From assembly GCA_041521345.1 (NCBI GenBank), contig JBGOHB010000006.1: a DNA stretch of 64,000 nucleotides. One strand, 5' to 3'. Positions 9,461 through 18,894 of this stretch are shown here, piece after piece; position 1 is the stretch's first letter; each line of letters opens with the position of its first letter. The DNA is from Virgibacillus_N oceani_A. GTDB lineage: Bacteria; Bacillota; Bacilli; Bacillales; Amphibacillaceae. Both the position numbers and the translations under genes were made by a program. Under the pieces are notes generated by a model. It was not told the origin of the DNA, searched no databases, and worked only from the letters and a program-made list of their open reading frames with translations.

Positions 9461-10376
9461 CCAGATCACCTCCATTGATTTGTTGATAAAAATAGTCTTC
9501 CAGTGAGTTGGAGTGCTTCCGTATCTCTTCAATATCAATATCATGAAGAATAAGCGTTTTGGAAATGGCACTTTGGGTATGCGACATATCATAAATGCGA
9601 ATTTTATGATCTTGAATGATTTTCATATTTGAGATGTGGAGGTCTTTTTCAAGTAAATACACGGCTTGCTTCACGTCTGTTACCACAAGTTCAATATAAT
9701 CGGAACGCTCTTTCCGAATGTCTTCAAGTGTTATCTCGTTTAACAATTTTCCATCGTGAATCACACCGACTCTATCAACGATTTGCTCTAATTCTCCTAA
9801 TATGTGACTTGATAGAATAAAGGTTATTTCATATTCCTTATTCAGCATCCGAATTAATTGCCGGATATCTTTAATCCCCATTGGGTCTAAACCATTTGTC
9901 GGCTCATCTAAAATAATCAGTTCCGGCTTAGTTATAATCGCCCTTGCAATCCCCAGCCGCTGTTTCATCCCCAATGAAAATTCTTTTACAATTTTGCCTT
10001 CAGTTTCTTCTAATTTTACCAATTGTAACGCTTGTTTCATTTCACGTTCATCATAAGTTCCCAAATACTCACCATGAAGTTTTAAGTTATCAAACGCAGT
10101 TAAATGCTCAAAAAATTCAGGGTACTCAATAATGCTCCCGACTCGGGCAAGTGCTGATTTAGTTTTTTCCGTAAGCTTCTCGTTAAATAACAACATTTCA
10201 CCTTTTGATGGCATTGTCATCCCCGTTAACATTTTTAATATTGTTGTTTTACCTGCTCCGTTTTGTCCTAAAAAGCCATAAATTTCACCCTTTTTAATAT
10301 GAATATTGATATCAGAAACAAGTTCCTTCCCTTTGACCTTTTTTGTCATGCTATTGGTTTGAATGATGTATTCCAT
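9453..10376 (-). CDS. ABC transporter ATP-binding protein (YcbN-like, BcrA family)
   Basis: 307 residues. Walker A GQNGAGKTT (about residues 38-46), signature SLGMKQRLGIARA, Walker B LIILDEPTNGLDP and the H-loop SSHIL are all intact. The C-terminal third is the accessory region typical of BcrA/lantibiotic-immunity ATPases. ATG start after AAAAGGGG. It pairs with the permease (8-base overlap). A terminator separates it from the upstream kinase gene, so the pair likely has its own promoter in 10377-10476, a probable target of the adjacent regulator. Confidence 0.88.
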   Translation of the reverse strand: MEYIIQTNSMTKKVKGKELVSDINIHIKKGEIYGFLGQNGAGKTTILKMLTGMTMPSKGEMLLFNEKLTEKTKSALARVGSIIEYPEFFEHLTAFDNLKLHGEYLGTYDEREMKQALQLVKLEETEGKIVKEFSLGMKQRLGIARAIITKPELIILDEPTNGLDPMGIKDIRQLIRMLNKEYEITFILSSHILGELEQIVDRVGVIHDGKLLNEITLEDIRKERSDYIELVVTDVKQAVYLLEKDLHISNMKIIQDHKIRIYDMSHTQSAISKTLILHDIDIEEIRKHSNSLEDYFYQQINGGDLDD

Positions 10377-10476
10377 GATTTAAAAACCCCTTTTGTATTG
10401 ACTGTATTTATTCTAATAGTTAAAATTATCTTTTTCCTTTCTCATTCCTTACAAAATTCTTAAGTTTATCGCATAC

Positions 10477-10510
10477 AAAAAAAGAGGCTGTTCCTAATAA
10501 TGAACACCTC
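10477..10510 (-). terminator. Rho-independent terminator of the sensor kinase gene
   Basis: On the minus strand, GAGGTGTTC pairs with GAACAGCCTC and a run of seven T follows. It lies ~10 bases past the kinase stop and separates it from the ABC genes. Confidence 0.75.
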
Positions 10511-10520
10511 ATCTGAAAAT

Positions 10521-11456
10521 CTAATACGTCATTCGCTTAAAAACACACGTAAATACTGTTTTTTCATACGGCTTGCTGCTTAGTCGAATCTCACCTTTCA
10601 TTGCTTCAGTTAAACGCTTAGTGATGCTTAAACCAAGACCACTTCCTTGAAAATCAGGATTTCTTGCATCATCCAGCGTGTACAACCTTTCAAACACGCG
10701 ATCCAGATGGAATTCTGCAATCCCTTTACCTTGATCCCAAATATCTATGGCGATATTTTCGCCTTCTTCTCGGATGGTTAACCCGAATATGCCACCATCA
10801 TTTCCATAGCGAACTGCGTTTGAAATTAAATTGTTCAAGATTCGATTTAACGCCTCCTCATTACCGAGAATGAAATAGTTCTGTTCCGGAATATCTACTT
10901 CGATTTGCAGACCTTTTGATTGGAATAAATGATAAAACTCTAAAACATTCTTACGACATATTTCGTTAATTGGTAATCGAGTGACCGGAAAATCAATATC
11001 ACCAGACTCCAGTTTGACAAGATCAAAAAACTGCTTCACTAAACTGATCACACTGGATGTTTTTTCATGAAGGCGGTCTACGATCTCGCTCTGCTCTTCT
11101 TCTGACATTTTGTTATTCTGTTTTAACTTCTCGACGTATCCCAGAATAACCGTTAGGGGCGTTTTCAAATCGTGTGACATATTGGAAAGCATTTTTTTTA
11201 AACTTTCTTTTTTTCTGACATTATCGGCAACTACCTTTTGGTTATAGCTTAAAAGACGATTCACTTGAATAAGCATCTGCTGAACAGGCTGCTGACTTGT
11301 TTGGATAAACACTTTTTCGGCCGTTTTCTGTTCAATGATACGAGCTAAATGATCACTTAATTGATGTAGTTCACGCTTAATTATTCGTTTCGATAGATAT
11401 TGCCACCCTATGATAGACAGCAAAACGATAATCACTGCAATTAGTAAAAAACTCAT
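10521..11456 (-). CDS. Sensor histidine kinase (YcbM-like)
   Basis: 311 residues with one N-terminal membrane segment (residues ~3-20) and no sizeable extracytoplasmic domain, as in intramembrane-sensing or BceS-like kinases. H-box MSHDLKTPLTVILGY carries the phospho-accepting His; the N-box (NRILNNLISNAVRYG), G1 (DIWDQGKGI) and G2 (GSGLGLSI) are present. Such kinases often sense flux through the neighbouring ABC transporter. It starts three bases after the response regulator stop, with GGAGAG as the ribosome site. Confidence 0.88.
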   Translation of the reverse strand: MSFLLIAVIIVLLSIIGWQYLSKRIIKRELHQLSDHLARIIEQKTAEKVFIQTSQQPVQQMLIQVNRLLSYNQKVVADNVRKKESLKKMLSNMSHDLKTPLTVILGYVEKLKQNNKMSEEEQSEIVDRLHEKTSSVISLVKQFFDLVKLESGDIDFPVTRLPINEICRKNVLEFYHLFQSKGLQIEVDIPEQNYFILGNEEALNRILNNLISNAVRYGNDGGIFGLTIREEGENIAIDIWDQGKGIAEFHLDRVFERLYTLDDARNPDFQGSGLGLSITKRLTEAMKGEIRLSSKPYEKTVFTCVFKRMTY

Positions 11457-11459
11457 ATG

Positions 11460-12155
11460 TTACTCTCCTAATTTATAACCAATTCCCCAGACCGTTCGTA
11501 TATATTGTGGATTTGACGGATCTTTTTCAATCTTTTCACGCAGTCTTCGGATATGGACATTGATGGCATTCTCATTACCAAAGTAATCATCTTCCCAGAT
11601 CAATTGGTATATTTGTTCTTTTGTAAAAACTCTGCTTTGATTTGTCATAAAAAGTTTTAATATATGAAATTCCTTCGATGTAAGCTGTATATTTTCTCCA
11701 TTTACTTGTGCTGAAAAAGTATCTGGTTCCAGTGTAAGTGCTTTAAATTGAATCATGTCTGAAGAGGGGTTACCGGCTGCAGGCAGATACTGCGTTGCTC
11801 TTCGAATAGCAGCATGAACCCTCGCTGTTAATTCAATAACGGAAAATGGCTTACTTATATAATCATCTGCACCAAAACCGAGACCTAACGTTTTATCAAC
11901 GTCACTCTCTTTTGCAGAAATAATAAGTACCGGAACAAAACTTGTCTCTCTGATTCTCTTCAAGAACTCCATGCCATTAATCTTGGGGAGCATTAAATCA
12001 AGCAAGACCAAATCAATTTGTTTATTTTCAAAAATCCGAAGTGCTTCTTCACCGTCAAAAGCAGTAAACACTATGAAGTTTTCCTGTTCTAAATGGCTTG
12101 TAACAAGATTATTTATTTCTTTGTCATCTTCCACTACCAATATCTTTTTTTGCAT
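11460..12155 (-). CDS. OmpR-family response regulator (YcbL-like)
   Basis: About 231 residues: receiver domain with acidic pocket EDD, phospho-acceptor Asp in LVLLDLMLP, and Lys in YISKPF; then a winged-helix domain (FTKEQIYQLIWEDD, NAINVHIRRLREKIE, GIGYKLGE). It would activate the ABC genes after a signal through the kinase. The ATG at 12155 (MQKKILVVEDD) is chosen by family alignment, although its ribosome site is weak. It is the first gene of the regulator-kinase pair. Confidence 0.88.
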   Translation of the reverse strand: MQKKILVVEDDKEINNLVTSHLEQENFIVFTAFDGEEALRIFENKQIDLVLLDLMLPKINGMEFLKRIRETSFVPVLIISAKESDVDKTLGLGFGADDYISKPFSVIELTARVHAAIRRATQYLPAAGNPSSDMIQFKALTLEPDTFSAQVNGENIQLTSKEFHILKLFMTNQSRVFTKEQIYQLIWEDDYFGNENAINVHIRRLREKIEKDPSNPQYIRTVWGIGYKLGE

Positions 12156-12357
12156 AATCAAGCGTCCATTCTTTTGGATTATATTCTTCCTGAAGTATTC
12201 ATAGTTTCTCATCAAATCTCTTATTCACCAGTTGTAACAGCACTTTTGAGGCTTCAAGATAATCATCCAACAAGTGAAAGGAAAAACATGAAAAGAAAGC
12301 CCGTATTTGGTGATGTAATAAGTAACCAAACCAAAACATTTCAAGGGGACTGATTCT

Positions 12358-12498
12358 ATGGCAAGTGTAAACGAAAAAAACATGAACTTCAACAGAGGAA
12401 TAGTTATATTACAAAGAAGTATGGGAAAAGATCATATACTTTTATTGATATCAAGACCACTAAGAATGTCTTCTAATAAAATAGTACAGCACGAATAA
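12358..12498 (+). CDS. Possible 46-residue small ORF
   Basis: ATG after AAGGGG (nine-base spacing), reading MASVNEKNMNFNRGIVILQ onwards. A 21-codon ORF (12288-12353, MKRKPVFGDVISNQ) with its own GAAAGGA site ends just before it. Neither matches a family I know. The surrounding 12.2-12.9 kb looks like decayed DNA, so both may be fragments. Confidence 0.25.
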   Translation: MASVNEKNMNFNRGIVILQRSMGKDHILLLISRPLRMSSNKIVQHE

Positions 12499-12948
12499 GC
12501 TAAGAAGAATTTCCAATTCTAAAAAAGAGATATTGGGGACAACATTTATGAGCAAGAGGATATTTTTGTGCAACAGTTAGAACAGTAACAGCGGAAAGCA
12601 TACGGAATGATATAGCAAACCAATTTACGAAAGAAAAGGACGAAATATTCAGGATAGAGGATGGAGTTTAGTCGAAATTAATTGTGTTTCAGCATAAGGA
12701 CTTTAGTCGCTGGTATTTATATCTAAACCCACCTACTTTAGCAGGTGGGCATTTAAGATATCGTGTAATAACCTTATTTTACAGGATGTCATGATTTTAG
12801 CTATAATTCAAATATTGATAAAAAATAGAATATAGGTGCTGTGAGTTTCTAACATTGAACACATAAACTTACAACAAACATATTAGTCACTTTCATAAAT
12901 CGAAATGCTACATATCTTACTCTACAATCATCCAGGTAGAATCTTTTT
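12499..12948. other. Non-coding, possibly decayed stretch
   Basis: No supported gene. Short open stretches around 12541-12670 are interrupted by stops in every frame. The hairpin at 12728-12749 is the only clear structure. Confidence 0.4.
12728..12749. repeat. Hairpin CCCACCT/AGGTGGG
   Basis: A seven-base perfect stem with an eight-base loop, flanked by TAAA and TTTA. It could be a terminator or the subterminal hairpin of a lost IS200/IS605-type element. No transposase gene accompanies it. Confidence 0.4.
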
Positions 12949-13382
12949 CTAATATGCATCTTGAGCCGTACTGTCTATACAGACATTGGTGTAGGCTCCC
13001 GTAATGACAATATGTTCAATTCCATTTCTCCGCAGAATCAATTCCAAGTCAGTGTGTAAAAAGCACTTTAACGATTTTTAACAACGATCTTTTCATTGGA
13101 CTTGGGAGTGAAAGCATGATAAATCGCACCCCAACTCCCTGGTTCACAATAGGAAAGCTGACTCCCCTGATCCCTCCGGCCAACTCTTTCTTTCCCGGAT
13201 GGTGATTCGGTCCAGTCACTATGCCTGGATATAGCATGAACAACCGGGATGTTATTTTGACGGGCAGCTTCCAGCAATTGCTTCATGTTTGCCAATTTAT
13301 CCTGAAAAGCATGTACATTTTTTTCGCGTTTGCTTGCTGTACCAGCTGGATGACAAAAATCATTTTGCAAGATTGTAATCAT
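12949..13382 (-). pseudogene. Isochorismatase-family hydrolase, decayed
   Basis: From an ATG at 13382 (AAGGAG, seven-base spacing) the frame reads MITILQNDFCHPAG, later IPVVHAISRHSD and KSNEKIVVKNR, then a TAA at 13068 where a Tyr codon is expected before SAF. After a further one-base shift the text resumes as FLHTDLELILRRNG and VITGAYTNVCIDSTAQ (catalytic Cys), ending at 12949. Both the stop and the shift break it, and the C-terminus is missing. It is distinct from the intact family member at 3.7 kb. It follows thiM by 46 bases and may once have been in its operon. Confidence 0.7.
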
Positions 13383-13428
13383 TGATGAACTCCTTGAAAA
13401 ATATTGTAGCGAAAAAGTAAACGGCACG

Positions 13429-14208
13429 CTATAACTCTTCAACACGTTTATGCGCATCCACTTTCTTTTGGTCCAGGAAATAGAGCTGATTAAGCAGTGC
13501 CGGAATAAATGAGCCGGGACCTCTCGCTGTTTCCATTGCCAATTCTGCAGTTATGCCATAAGCAGCAGTTACTCCTATGCAAGCCTCATACGGATCCTTT
13601 CCAACACTGACATAGGGACCAACAAGAGAAGTGAGCAGGCATCCGCTGGCAGTAATATTTTTCAGCATGGCATGCCCGTTGCTGCAAAGGGAAGTACGAC
13701 TGCCATCTGTGATGACATCAGTTTTCCCTGTTGCAATCACGACTGTTTCATATTTTCTTGCTACAGCTTTTGCAATTTCTGGATCAATTTCTTCGATTGT
13801 GGAATCTGGACTTTTCATTTCCTCCAAGGCGTCTCCCAGTACAGCAATTTCGCCTGCGTTGGCACGGATTGCTGTGAATTTAACTTTTTCCAGTAATTCG
13901 TAAATAACCTCGGTACGAAATTCCGTACCACCAACTGCGATCGGATCGAGAATGACTGGTACATTTTTTTCATTAGCTGCTTTTCCGGCGATTAGCATCG
14001 CTTCCGCACGGTCTTCAGTTAATGTGCCAAGGTTCAATACTACCGCAGCAGCATTGTGTGCATTTTCCACCGCTTCTTTTGGTGTATTTGAATTAGCCGG
14101 TGATGCACCTATCGCGATCAGACCATTGGCGACAAAGTTCGTTGCCACTTCATTTGTGATGTTGTAGATGAGCGGGTTTTTCTCTCTGATTTCTGCAATA
14201 TAGTCCAT
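13429..14208 (-). CDS. thiM: Hydroxyethylthiazole kinase
   Basis: About 259 residues, close to the family norm. It phosphorylates 4-methyl-5-(2-hydroxyethyl)thiazole in thiamine salvage. Family marks: PLIYNITNEVATNFVANG near the start, the Asp-Pro of VILDPIAVGGTEFR, RANAGEIAVLG, and the C-terminal ASGCLLTSLVGPY with the catalytic-loop Cys. ATG at 14208 with GGAG nine bases upstream. A TPP riboswitch and terminator precede it, so thiamine pyrophosphate should repress it. No thiE or thiD lies beside it. Confidence 0.93.
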   Translation of the reverse strand: MDYIAEIREKNPLIYNITNEVATNFVANGLIAIGASPANSNTPKEAVENAHNAAAVVLNLGTLTEDRAEAMLIAGKAANEKNVPVILDPIAVGGTEFRTEVIYELLEKVKFTAIRANAGEIAVLGDALEEMKSPDSTIEEIDPEIAKAVARKYETVVIATGKTDVITDGSRTSLCSNGHAMLKNITASGCLLTSLVGPYVSVGKDPYEACIGVTAAYGITAELAMETARGPGSFIPALLNQLYFLDQKKVDAHKRVEEL

Positions 14209-14282
14209 GGTTAAATTCTCCTTTTCTATTGATAATAGTTGAGTGAAACTAGTGAGCTCCGGGATGGAATTTATGAGATAAA

Positions 14283-14312
14283 CGAAAAACCACCCCGAAA
14301 ATGGAGTGGTTG
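14283..14312 (-). terminator. Riboswitch-controlled terminator before thiM
   Basis: On the minus strand AACCACTCC pairs with GGGGTGGTT and is followed by TTTTT. It sits between the TPP aptamer and thiM, as expected for transcription attenuation when TPP is bound. Confidence 0.8.
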
Positions 14313-14341
14313 TAATAGACAAATTTCGTATACATGCCATC

Positions 14342-14429
14342 TCCACTTTCCTACGCCAGCTTTAACTGGATCAGGTTCGAAGGGATTAAGATTGGGATCT
14401 TATCTCAGCCGTGTGGCACCCCTAGTGGA
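14342..14429 (-). promoter_or_regulatory. TPP riboswitch (THI element) for thiM
   Basis: On the minus strand the conserved THI blocks occur in order: GGGGTGCC, GGCTGAGA, CCCTTCGAACCTGATC, GTTAAAGCTGGCG, closing with a P1 helix (CCACTA with AAGTGG). A terminator follows. Confidence 0.95.
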
Positions 14430-14667
14430 TTTTGCTTATTCTATGATTGTAACTTGTATCTTAGTATTAAATTTTAATAAAGTAAAGTACTTTGGTTTTT
14501 AGATTTTCGAAAAAGGTGATAGTGAGTATGTTTCTCTTGAAAATATTCAATGTTTTTACAAAATTATGTGTATGTAAAGACAGTTCGTATGTAAATTTGG
14601 TACAATATAGAGAAAGAACATATAGATATAGTTATAATTTAAAATATATTAAATGGGGGAATGAGAA

Positions 14668-16194
14668 ATGTACTTACAAGATATTTTGCCAAAGATGTCT
14701 AAGCTTTACCTGGGAAGAATAGTTGATAGTTTCCTTAAAGATGTGCACATGGACTCCGAAGAAGAAATGAGGGAGGTTATATTAAAAAATATTGATGAAT
14801 TTCAAAACAGAGAACGTGTAAAGCGTTATTTAGATTTTAGAAATGAATCACGTGATGTGACACTGCTTAATGAAATGATACTGATGGCGTTGATGGAGAA
14901 GGGAGGGTATCTTTTAAGTGAATCTGAACTTTATAAAGAAGTGGAAGATATGGAAAGAGAAATATTGGAACAAGGTTCGGACGATAACTATATTAACCGG
15001 TTCATAGAAAAAGATGCAAAAAGAATCTACAGTTCGGTATTGGAAGAAGCATGGAAAAAAGATGAATCCCTTAATGCTCATGAGATTAATATTTTGACCG
15101 TTTTGCGAAATGAATTAGACCTTACCAAGAGAGAGCATTATCTACTGGAAAGCCGCATAGGAAGATTTCCGCAAAAGGGTAATAAACTGCATACTCACCA
15201 TCAGATTGGGCGCTCGTTGATCAACCTGCAAATACGAGGTCTTATCCTTCGTTTTAGAGAAGACACATCATATTATATTATACCAACAGATATTGCCCGG
15301 GTTTTACGTTATGAAATGGGCGGAGAACTCAGAAATGAAGTTTATGCAACTTTATTAACGGACCTAAATGTTACTCAACTAAGAGAGATTTTAAATCATT
15401 TGGACTTTAATGTCAGTGGCGTAAAAGAAGTATTAGTGAATCGTATTATAGAATTCAATATTTTACCTTCAACAGCGTTAAAAGTATTTGGGTCGAAAGA
15501 TTTATCGGATATTCTAAGAAATCTTGAAGGTACAAAAATAAGCGGCACCAAAAAAGAGAAAATCCAAAATATCATTGATTATTACGAAACGCTCTCAACT
15601 CTTATGTCCTCTGACCCCGCTGATGACAGAGCAAGATTATATGATTTTTACGAGTCTTTAGCTGCAAGAGACTACAAATCCCTTCGAATTAATAAAATTA
15701 TTGATAAAGATGTCCAGGTAGATAATTATTTTGAAGATGCCACCCGATATTTATTTGAATTAAAATTAGGTGTAAATTTAATAGAAATGGAAGGTACAAG
15801 ACATGCTGACGGGAAAGTTCAGTTTAGTTTATCAGAAGTAATGTTATGGGATAACAAGAGTACAGAGGCACCTTATACTTTTCCTGAAAAAGATTTTAAA
15901 CAATTTTTAAGGTATATTCGATCAGATAAAATGAGAGTTACACTATTCTTAGTTGTAGTACATGATTATACAAAGGAGGCAATATCTCAAGCCCATAAAT
16001 TGAAAGCCTTTTCAGAAGAGGATACAGATGTGGCATTGGTTAAGGCAGCCGATTTAGCATATGTAGCAGAAGAATGGAAAAAATTCTCTGACCAGAAAGA
16101 ACCACAATTTAATCTACAGGTTTTTAATATGACTGGAGAGCTAACCAGGAATATGCTATTGAGTAGAATGGAATGGGCACTTAAGGGGAATTAG
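14668..16194 (+). CDS. Unknown protein with SAP-like segment and PD-(D/E)XK-like domain
   Basis: 508 residues, ATG after GGGGGAATGAGAA; a possible promoter (AAGACA, 18 bases, TACAAT) lies ~70 bases upstream. Residues ~232-265 (LNVTQLREILNHLDF, then KEVLVNRIIEF) resemble a SAP DNA-binding helix pair, and a second similar helix (KKEKIQNIIDYY) follows near 295. Near residues 375-395 the text ADGKVQFS then EVMLWDNKST has the D...(D/E)xK spacing of restriction-type nucleases. No methylase or helicase is adjacent; a terminator closes it. It could be a solitary restriction or DNA-repair nuclease. Function is inferred, not shown. Confidence 0.7.
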   Translation: MYLQDILPKMSKLYLGRIVDSFLKDVHMDSEEEMREVILKNIDEFQNRERVKRYLDFRNESRDVTLLNEMILMALMEKGGYLLSESELYKEVEDMEREILEQGSDDNYINRFIEKDAKRIYSSVLEEAWKKDESLNAHEINILTVLRNELDLTKREHYLLESRIGRFPQKGNKLHTHHQIGRSLINLQIRGLILRFREDTSYYIIPTDIARVLRYEMGGELRNEVYATLLTDLNVTQLREILNHLDFNVSGVKEVLVNRIIEFNILPSTALKVFGSKDLSDILRNLEGTKISGTKKEKIQNIIDYYETLSTLMSSDPADDRARLYDFYESLAARDYKSLRINKIIDKDVQVDNYFEDATRYLFELKLGVNLIEMEGTRHADGKVQFSLSEVMLWDNKSTEAPYTFPEKDFKQFLRYIRSDKMRVTLFLVVVHDYTKEAISQAHKLKAFSEEDTDVALVKAADLAYVAEEWKKFSDQKEPQFNLQVFNMTGELTRNMLLSRMEWALKGN

Positions 16195-16220
16195 ATGGTG
16201 TGTGATATGGAGAAACTTCG

Positions 16221-16253
16221 AAGGTGTACATATAACTGTTGTACACCTTTTTA
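16221..16253 (+). terminator. Rho-independent terminator
   Basis: AAGGTGTACA pairs with TGTACACCTT around a nine-base loop, and TTT follows. It ends the 508-residue gene and separates it from citS. Confidence 0.8.
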
Positions 16254-16486
16254 CACAACTTTCAATTTCTCATACCACTCTTCTCTTTAGACCAGGCCTA
16301 GACATCAATATCATCATTTGCAAATGGACTATAAAAATGTTCAATGAGCCTCAATAATGTAAACAACGCTTATATAATAACTACAGAACATACGAAATAG
16401 GTATGTTTTTTCGTTGTGAATTTGCTATATTCTCTTGTCCCTTATAAAATCAAGAAGTACGATACAAGGCAAAGGGGTATCCGGTT

Positions 16487-18085
16487 ATGAACAGGAATTT
16501 TCCTTATCAGCGTAATTCCAAACGTTTTTTTAATTTAAATATAAAAATGATCATGCTTATTAGTGTGCTTATTATTGGTATTCTGCTTATCCTCGGATTG
16601 TTTTTAAACCATTTTATAACCAAAACAATTGAAGACCAGATTGGGAATAGAGCACTGAGTGTTGCAACATCTGTCGCAAGTATGGAAGATATTATTCATC
16701 ATGTGGAACTGGATGATCCGACCGGGGGGATTCAGGAAATAGTGGATCCGATTAGAAATACAATAGATGCGGAATATATTGTAGTCGGAAACAAGAACAG
16801 TATACGTTATTCTCATCCCGTTGAAGAACGCATTGGGGAGGAAATGGTTGGGGAAGATAACGAACGGGCATTACAACAAGGAGCGTCCTATGTGTCCAAA
16901 CAGACGGGTTCACTCGGACCGGCTATTCGGGGAAAAGTTCCCATCAGAGACCAGGATGATGAAATAATTGGCGTTGTTTCTGTTGGATTTTTAACCGAGG
17001 ACGTACAGGAGATAATTAGCGATGAGCAGTTTTCTATCTGGCTGGTGATAGCTTCTGTATTTTTACTCGGTATTATCGGTGCGGTCAGTATTTCCACCTA
17101 TATAAAACGGTTGCTTTTTTCTATGGAGCCGGAAGAGATATCTGAGGTATTACTGCAAAGAGAAGCCATTCTGCAATCAACGAAAGAAGGAATTGTCGCC
17201 ATCAACCAAAACGGGGAAACGACAATGATCAATGAATCAGCGCGGGAAATTTTCGCCAATGGCAAAGAAGGGGATGAGGCTGGCCCTAAAAAACTGTTTG
17301 CTGACATGCATGACAAAATAGAATCGGATGTCGAAATGGTTATTGGAGACGATGTAGTCCTGGTAAACCGCACACCTATTAAAGAAAAGGGGGAACCTGC
17401 CGGCGCGGTTGCAACTTTTAGGAAAAAAACCGAGCTGGAACATATAACGCAGGAACTAAATCAAGTAAAGCAATATGCCAATGCATTGCGTTCGCAATCC
17501 CATGAGTTTTCCAATAAACTTTATACAATTTTAGGCTTGTTGCAGCTGAATAACATCGATCAAGCTGAAGCTTACATCAAACAGGAGAGTAATATTCAGG
17601 ATCATTGGCTGACGTTTTTAACGAATCATGTAGCAGATCCAATGGTACATGGACTCTTGCAGGGAAAATATAACCAGGCAAATGAATTAGGTATAGCTTT
17701 TCATATTCATGAGGACAGTGAGTTGAAAAGTCCCTTGATAGAAGAAAAACAGGAGGCTTTATTAACGAGTTTAGGTAACGTCATTGAAAATGCGATTGAA
17801 TCCATTAAATCAAGTCGACCTTCGGATAAGCGAATATCCATTTATTTTTCTGATGCAGGAAATGATATTGTTTTTGAAATTGAGGATTCTGGACAAGGCA
17901 TTTCGGAAAAACCTGCAGAAAGCATATTTGAACAGGGATTTTCGACAAAAGGTATAACAGGAAGAGGGACTGGCCTGGCACTAACGAAAAAAATGCTAAA
18001 TGATGTTGGCGGTGAAATTATGTTTGAAGAAAGCGATCTTGGCGGTACATTGTTTGTAATAGTTATTCCTAAGGGTGAGGTGTAA
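16487..18085 (+). CDS. citS: Citrate-type sensor histidine kinase (CitA/DcuS family)
   Basis: 532 residues: membrane segment ~20-43, periplasmic-type PAS sensor ~44-180 ending in the family pattern SLGPAIRGKVPIRD and IIGVVSVGFLTE, second membrane segment ~183-205, cytoplasmic PAS ~220-310, then the LytS/CitA-type His box RSQSHEFSNKLYTILGLLQL and an ATPase domain (NVIENAIESI, EDSGQGI, GRGTGLAL). The layout matches B. subtilis CitS/MalK/DctS; the downstream CitMHS transporter makes citrate or a related carboxylate the likely ligand. ATG after AAAGGGG. Confidence 0.88.
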   Translation: MNRNFPYQRNSKRFFNLNIKMIMLISVLIIGILLILGLFLNHFITKTIEDQIGNRALSVATSVASMEDIIHHVELDDPTGGIQEIVDPIRNTIDAEYIVVGNKNSIRYSHPVEERIGEEMVGEDNERALQQGASYVSKQTGSLGPAIRGKVPIRDQDDEIIGVVSVGFLTEDVQEIISDEQFSIWLVIASVFLLGIIGAVSISTYIKRLLFSMEPEEISEVLLQREAILQSTKEGIVAINQNGETTMINESAREIFANGKEGDEAGPKKLFADMHDKIESDVEMVIGDDVVLVNRTPIKEKGEPAGAVATFRKKTELEHITQELNQVKQYANALRSQSHEFSNKLYTILGLLQLNNIDQAEAYIKQESNIQDHWLTFLTNHVADPMVHGLLQGKYNQANELGIAFHIHEDSELKSPLIEEKQEALLTSLGNVIENAIESIKSSRPSDKRISIYFSDAGNDIVFEIEDSGQGISEKPAESIFEQGFSTKGITGRGTGLALTKKMLNDVGGEIMFEESDLGGTLFVIVIPKGEV

Positions 18086-18087
18086 GC

Positions 18088-18825
18088 ATGGAAGCGGAAA
18101 TAAACGTATTAATCATTGAAGATGATTTTAGGATTGCGGGTATTCATCAGGAAATCACAGAAAATATTACGGGTTTTATAGTAGACAAGTCGGTGAAATC
18201 AAGTGAAGAGGCACTGAAATTTTTAAAGGAATGTGAACGTCTGCCTCAGGTCATATTGCTGGATATTTTTATTCCCGATACAGAAGGTCTATCGCTCTTT
18301 CATTCCTTGCGCCAATCGTATCCGACAGTGGATATTATTATCATTTCAGCAGCGAATGACGACAACACTATTTTAGAAACGAAGCGATTTGGTGCTTTTG
18401 ATTATATAATTAAGCCGGTTGATCATACTCGATTAAAGGAAGCATTGTACCGTTATCAGGATTATGTAAAACTTATTCAGTATAAAAGGAGTTTTACCCA
18501 AAAGGATGTCGATGAAATATTCGGCTCATCTTCCGTGGACGGGGGTAAGGAAGCGTCTCCCGCCCAGCGCCTTCCTAAAGGTGTCGACCCGCTAACTCTC
18601 CAGGAAATCATTAATTTTCTGGAAGATGATGCGTACGAACCGATGACTTCTACGAAAATAAGTAAATCACTTGGAATGAGCCGTTCCACCGTTAGACGTT
18701 ATATGGAATACTTAGTAACGATCAATAAAGTCGATGCAGCTTTGAACTACGGTAATGTAGGCCGGCCGCTAAGACAATATATTTATCGTAAACAAAATGA
18801 ACAAAATGATTCTAAAAAGCAATAA
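18088..18825 (+). CDS. citT: CitB/CitT-family response regulator
   Basis: 245 residues, starting two bases after the kinase stop. The receiver domain has the acidic pair EDDF, phospho-acceptor Asp in VILLDIFIPD, and Lys in YIIKPVD. A linker leads to the C-terminal DNA-binding domain of this family (TSTKISKSLGMSRSTVRRYMEYL, a helix-turn-helix, then GNVGRPLRQYIY). By homology it activates the adjacent transporter gene. Confidence 0.88.
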   Translation: MEAEINVLIIEDDFRIAGIHQEITENITGFIVDKSVKSSEEALKFLKECERLPQVILLDIFIPDTEGLSLFHSLRQSYPTVDIIIISAANDDNTILETKRFGAFDYIIKPVDHTRLKEALYRYQDYVKLIQYKRSFTQKDVDEIFGSSSVDGGKEASPAQRLPKGVDPLTLQEIINFLEDDAYEPMTSTKISKSLGMSRSTVRRYMEYLVTINKVDAALNYGNVGRPLRQYIYRKQNEQNDSKKQ

Positions 18826-18894
18826 AAAACTATTGAAGCAAATATATATATCCATTTCATTTTATGATAACTTATAAAAATAGTTGTTACGCTA

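Noticed and set aside
12093..12353. 86-residue plus-strand open frame over the regulator start
   Set aside because: It lies antisense to the start of the response regulator gene and has no coding character of its own.
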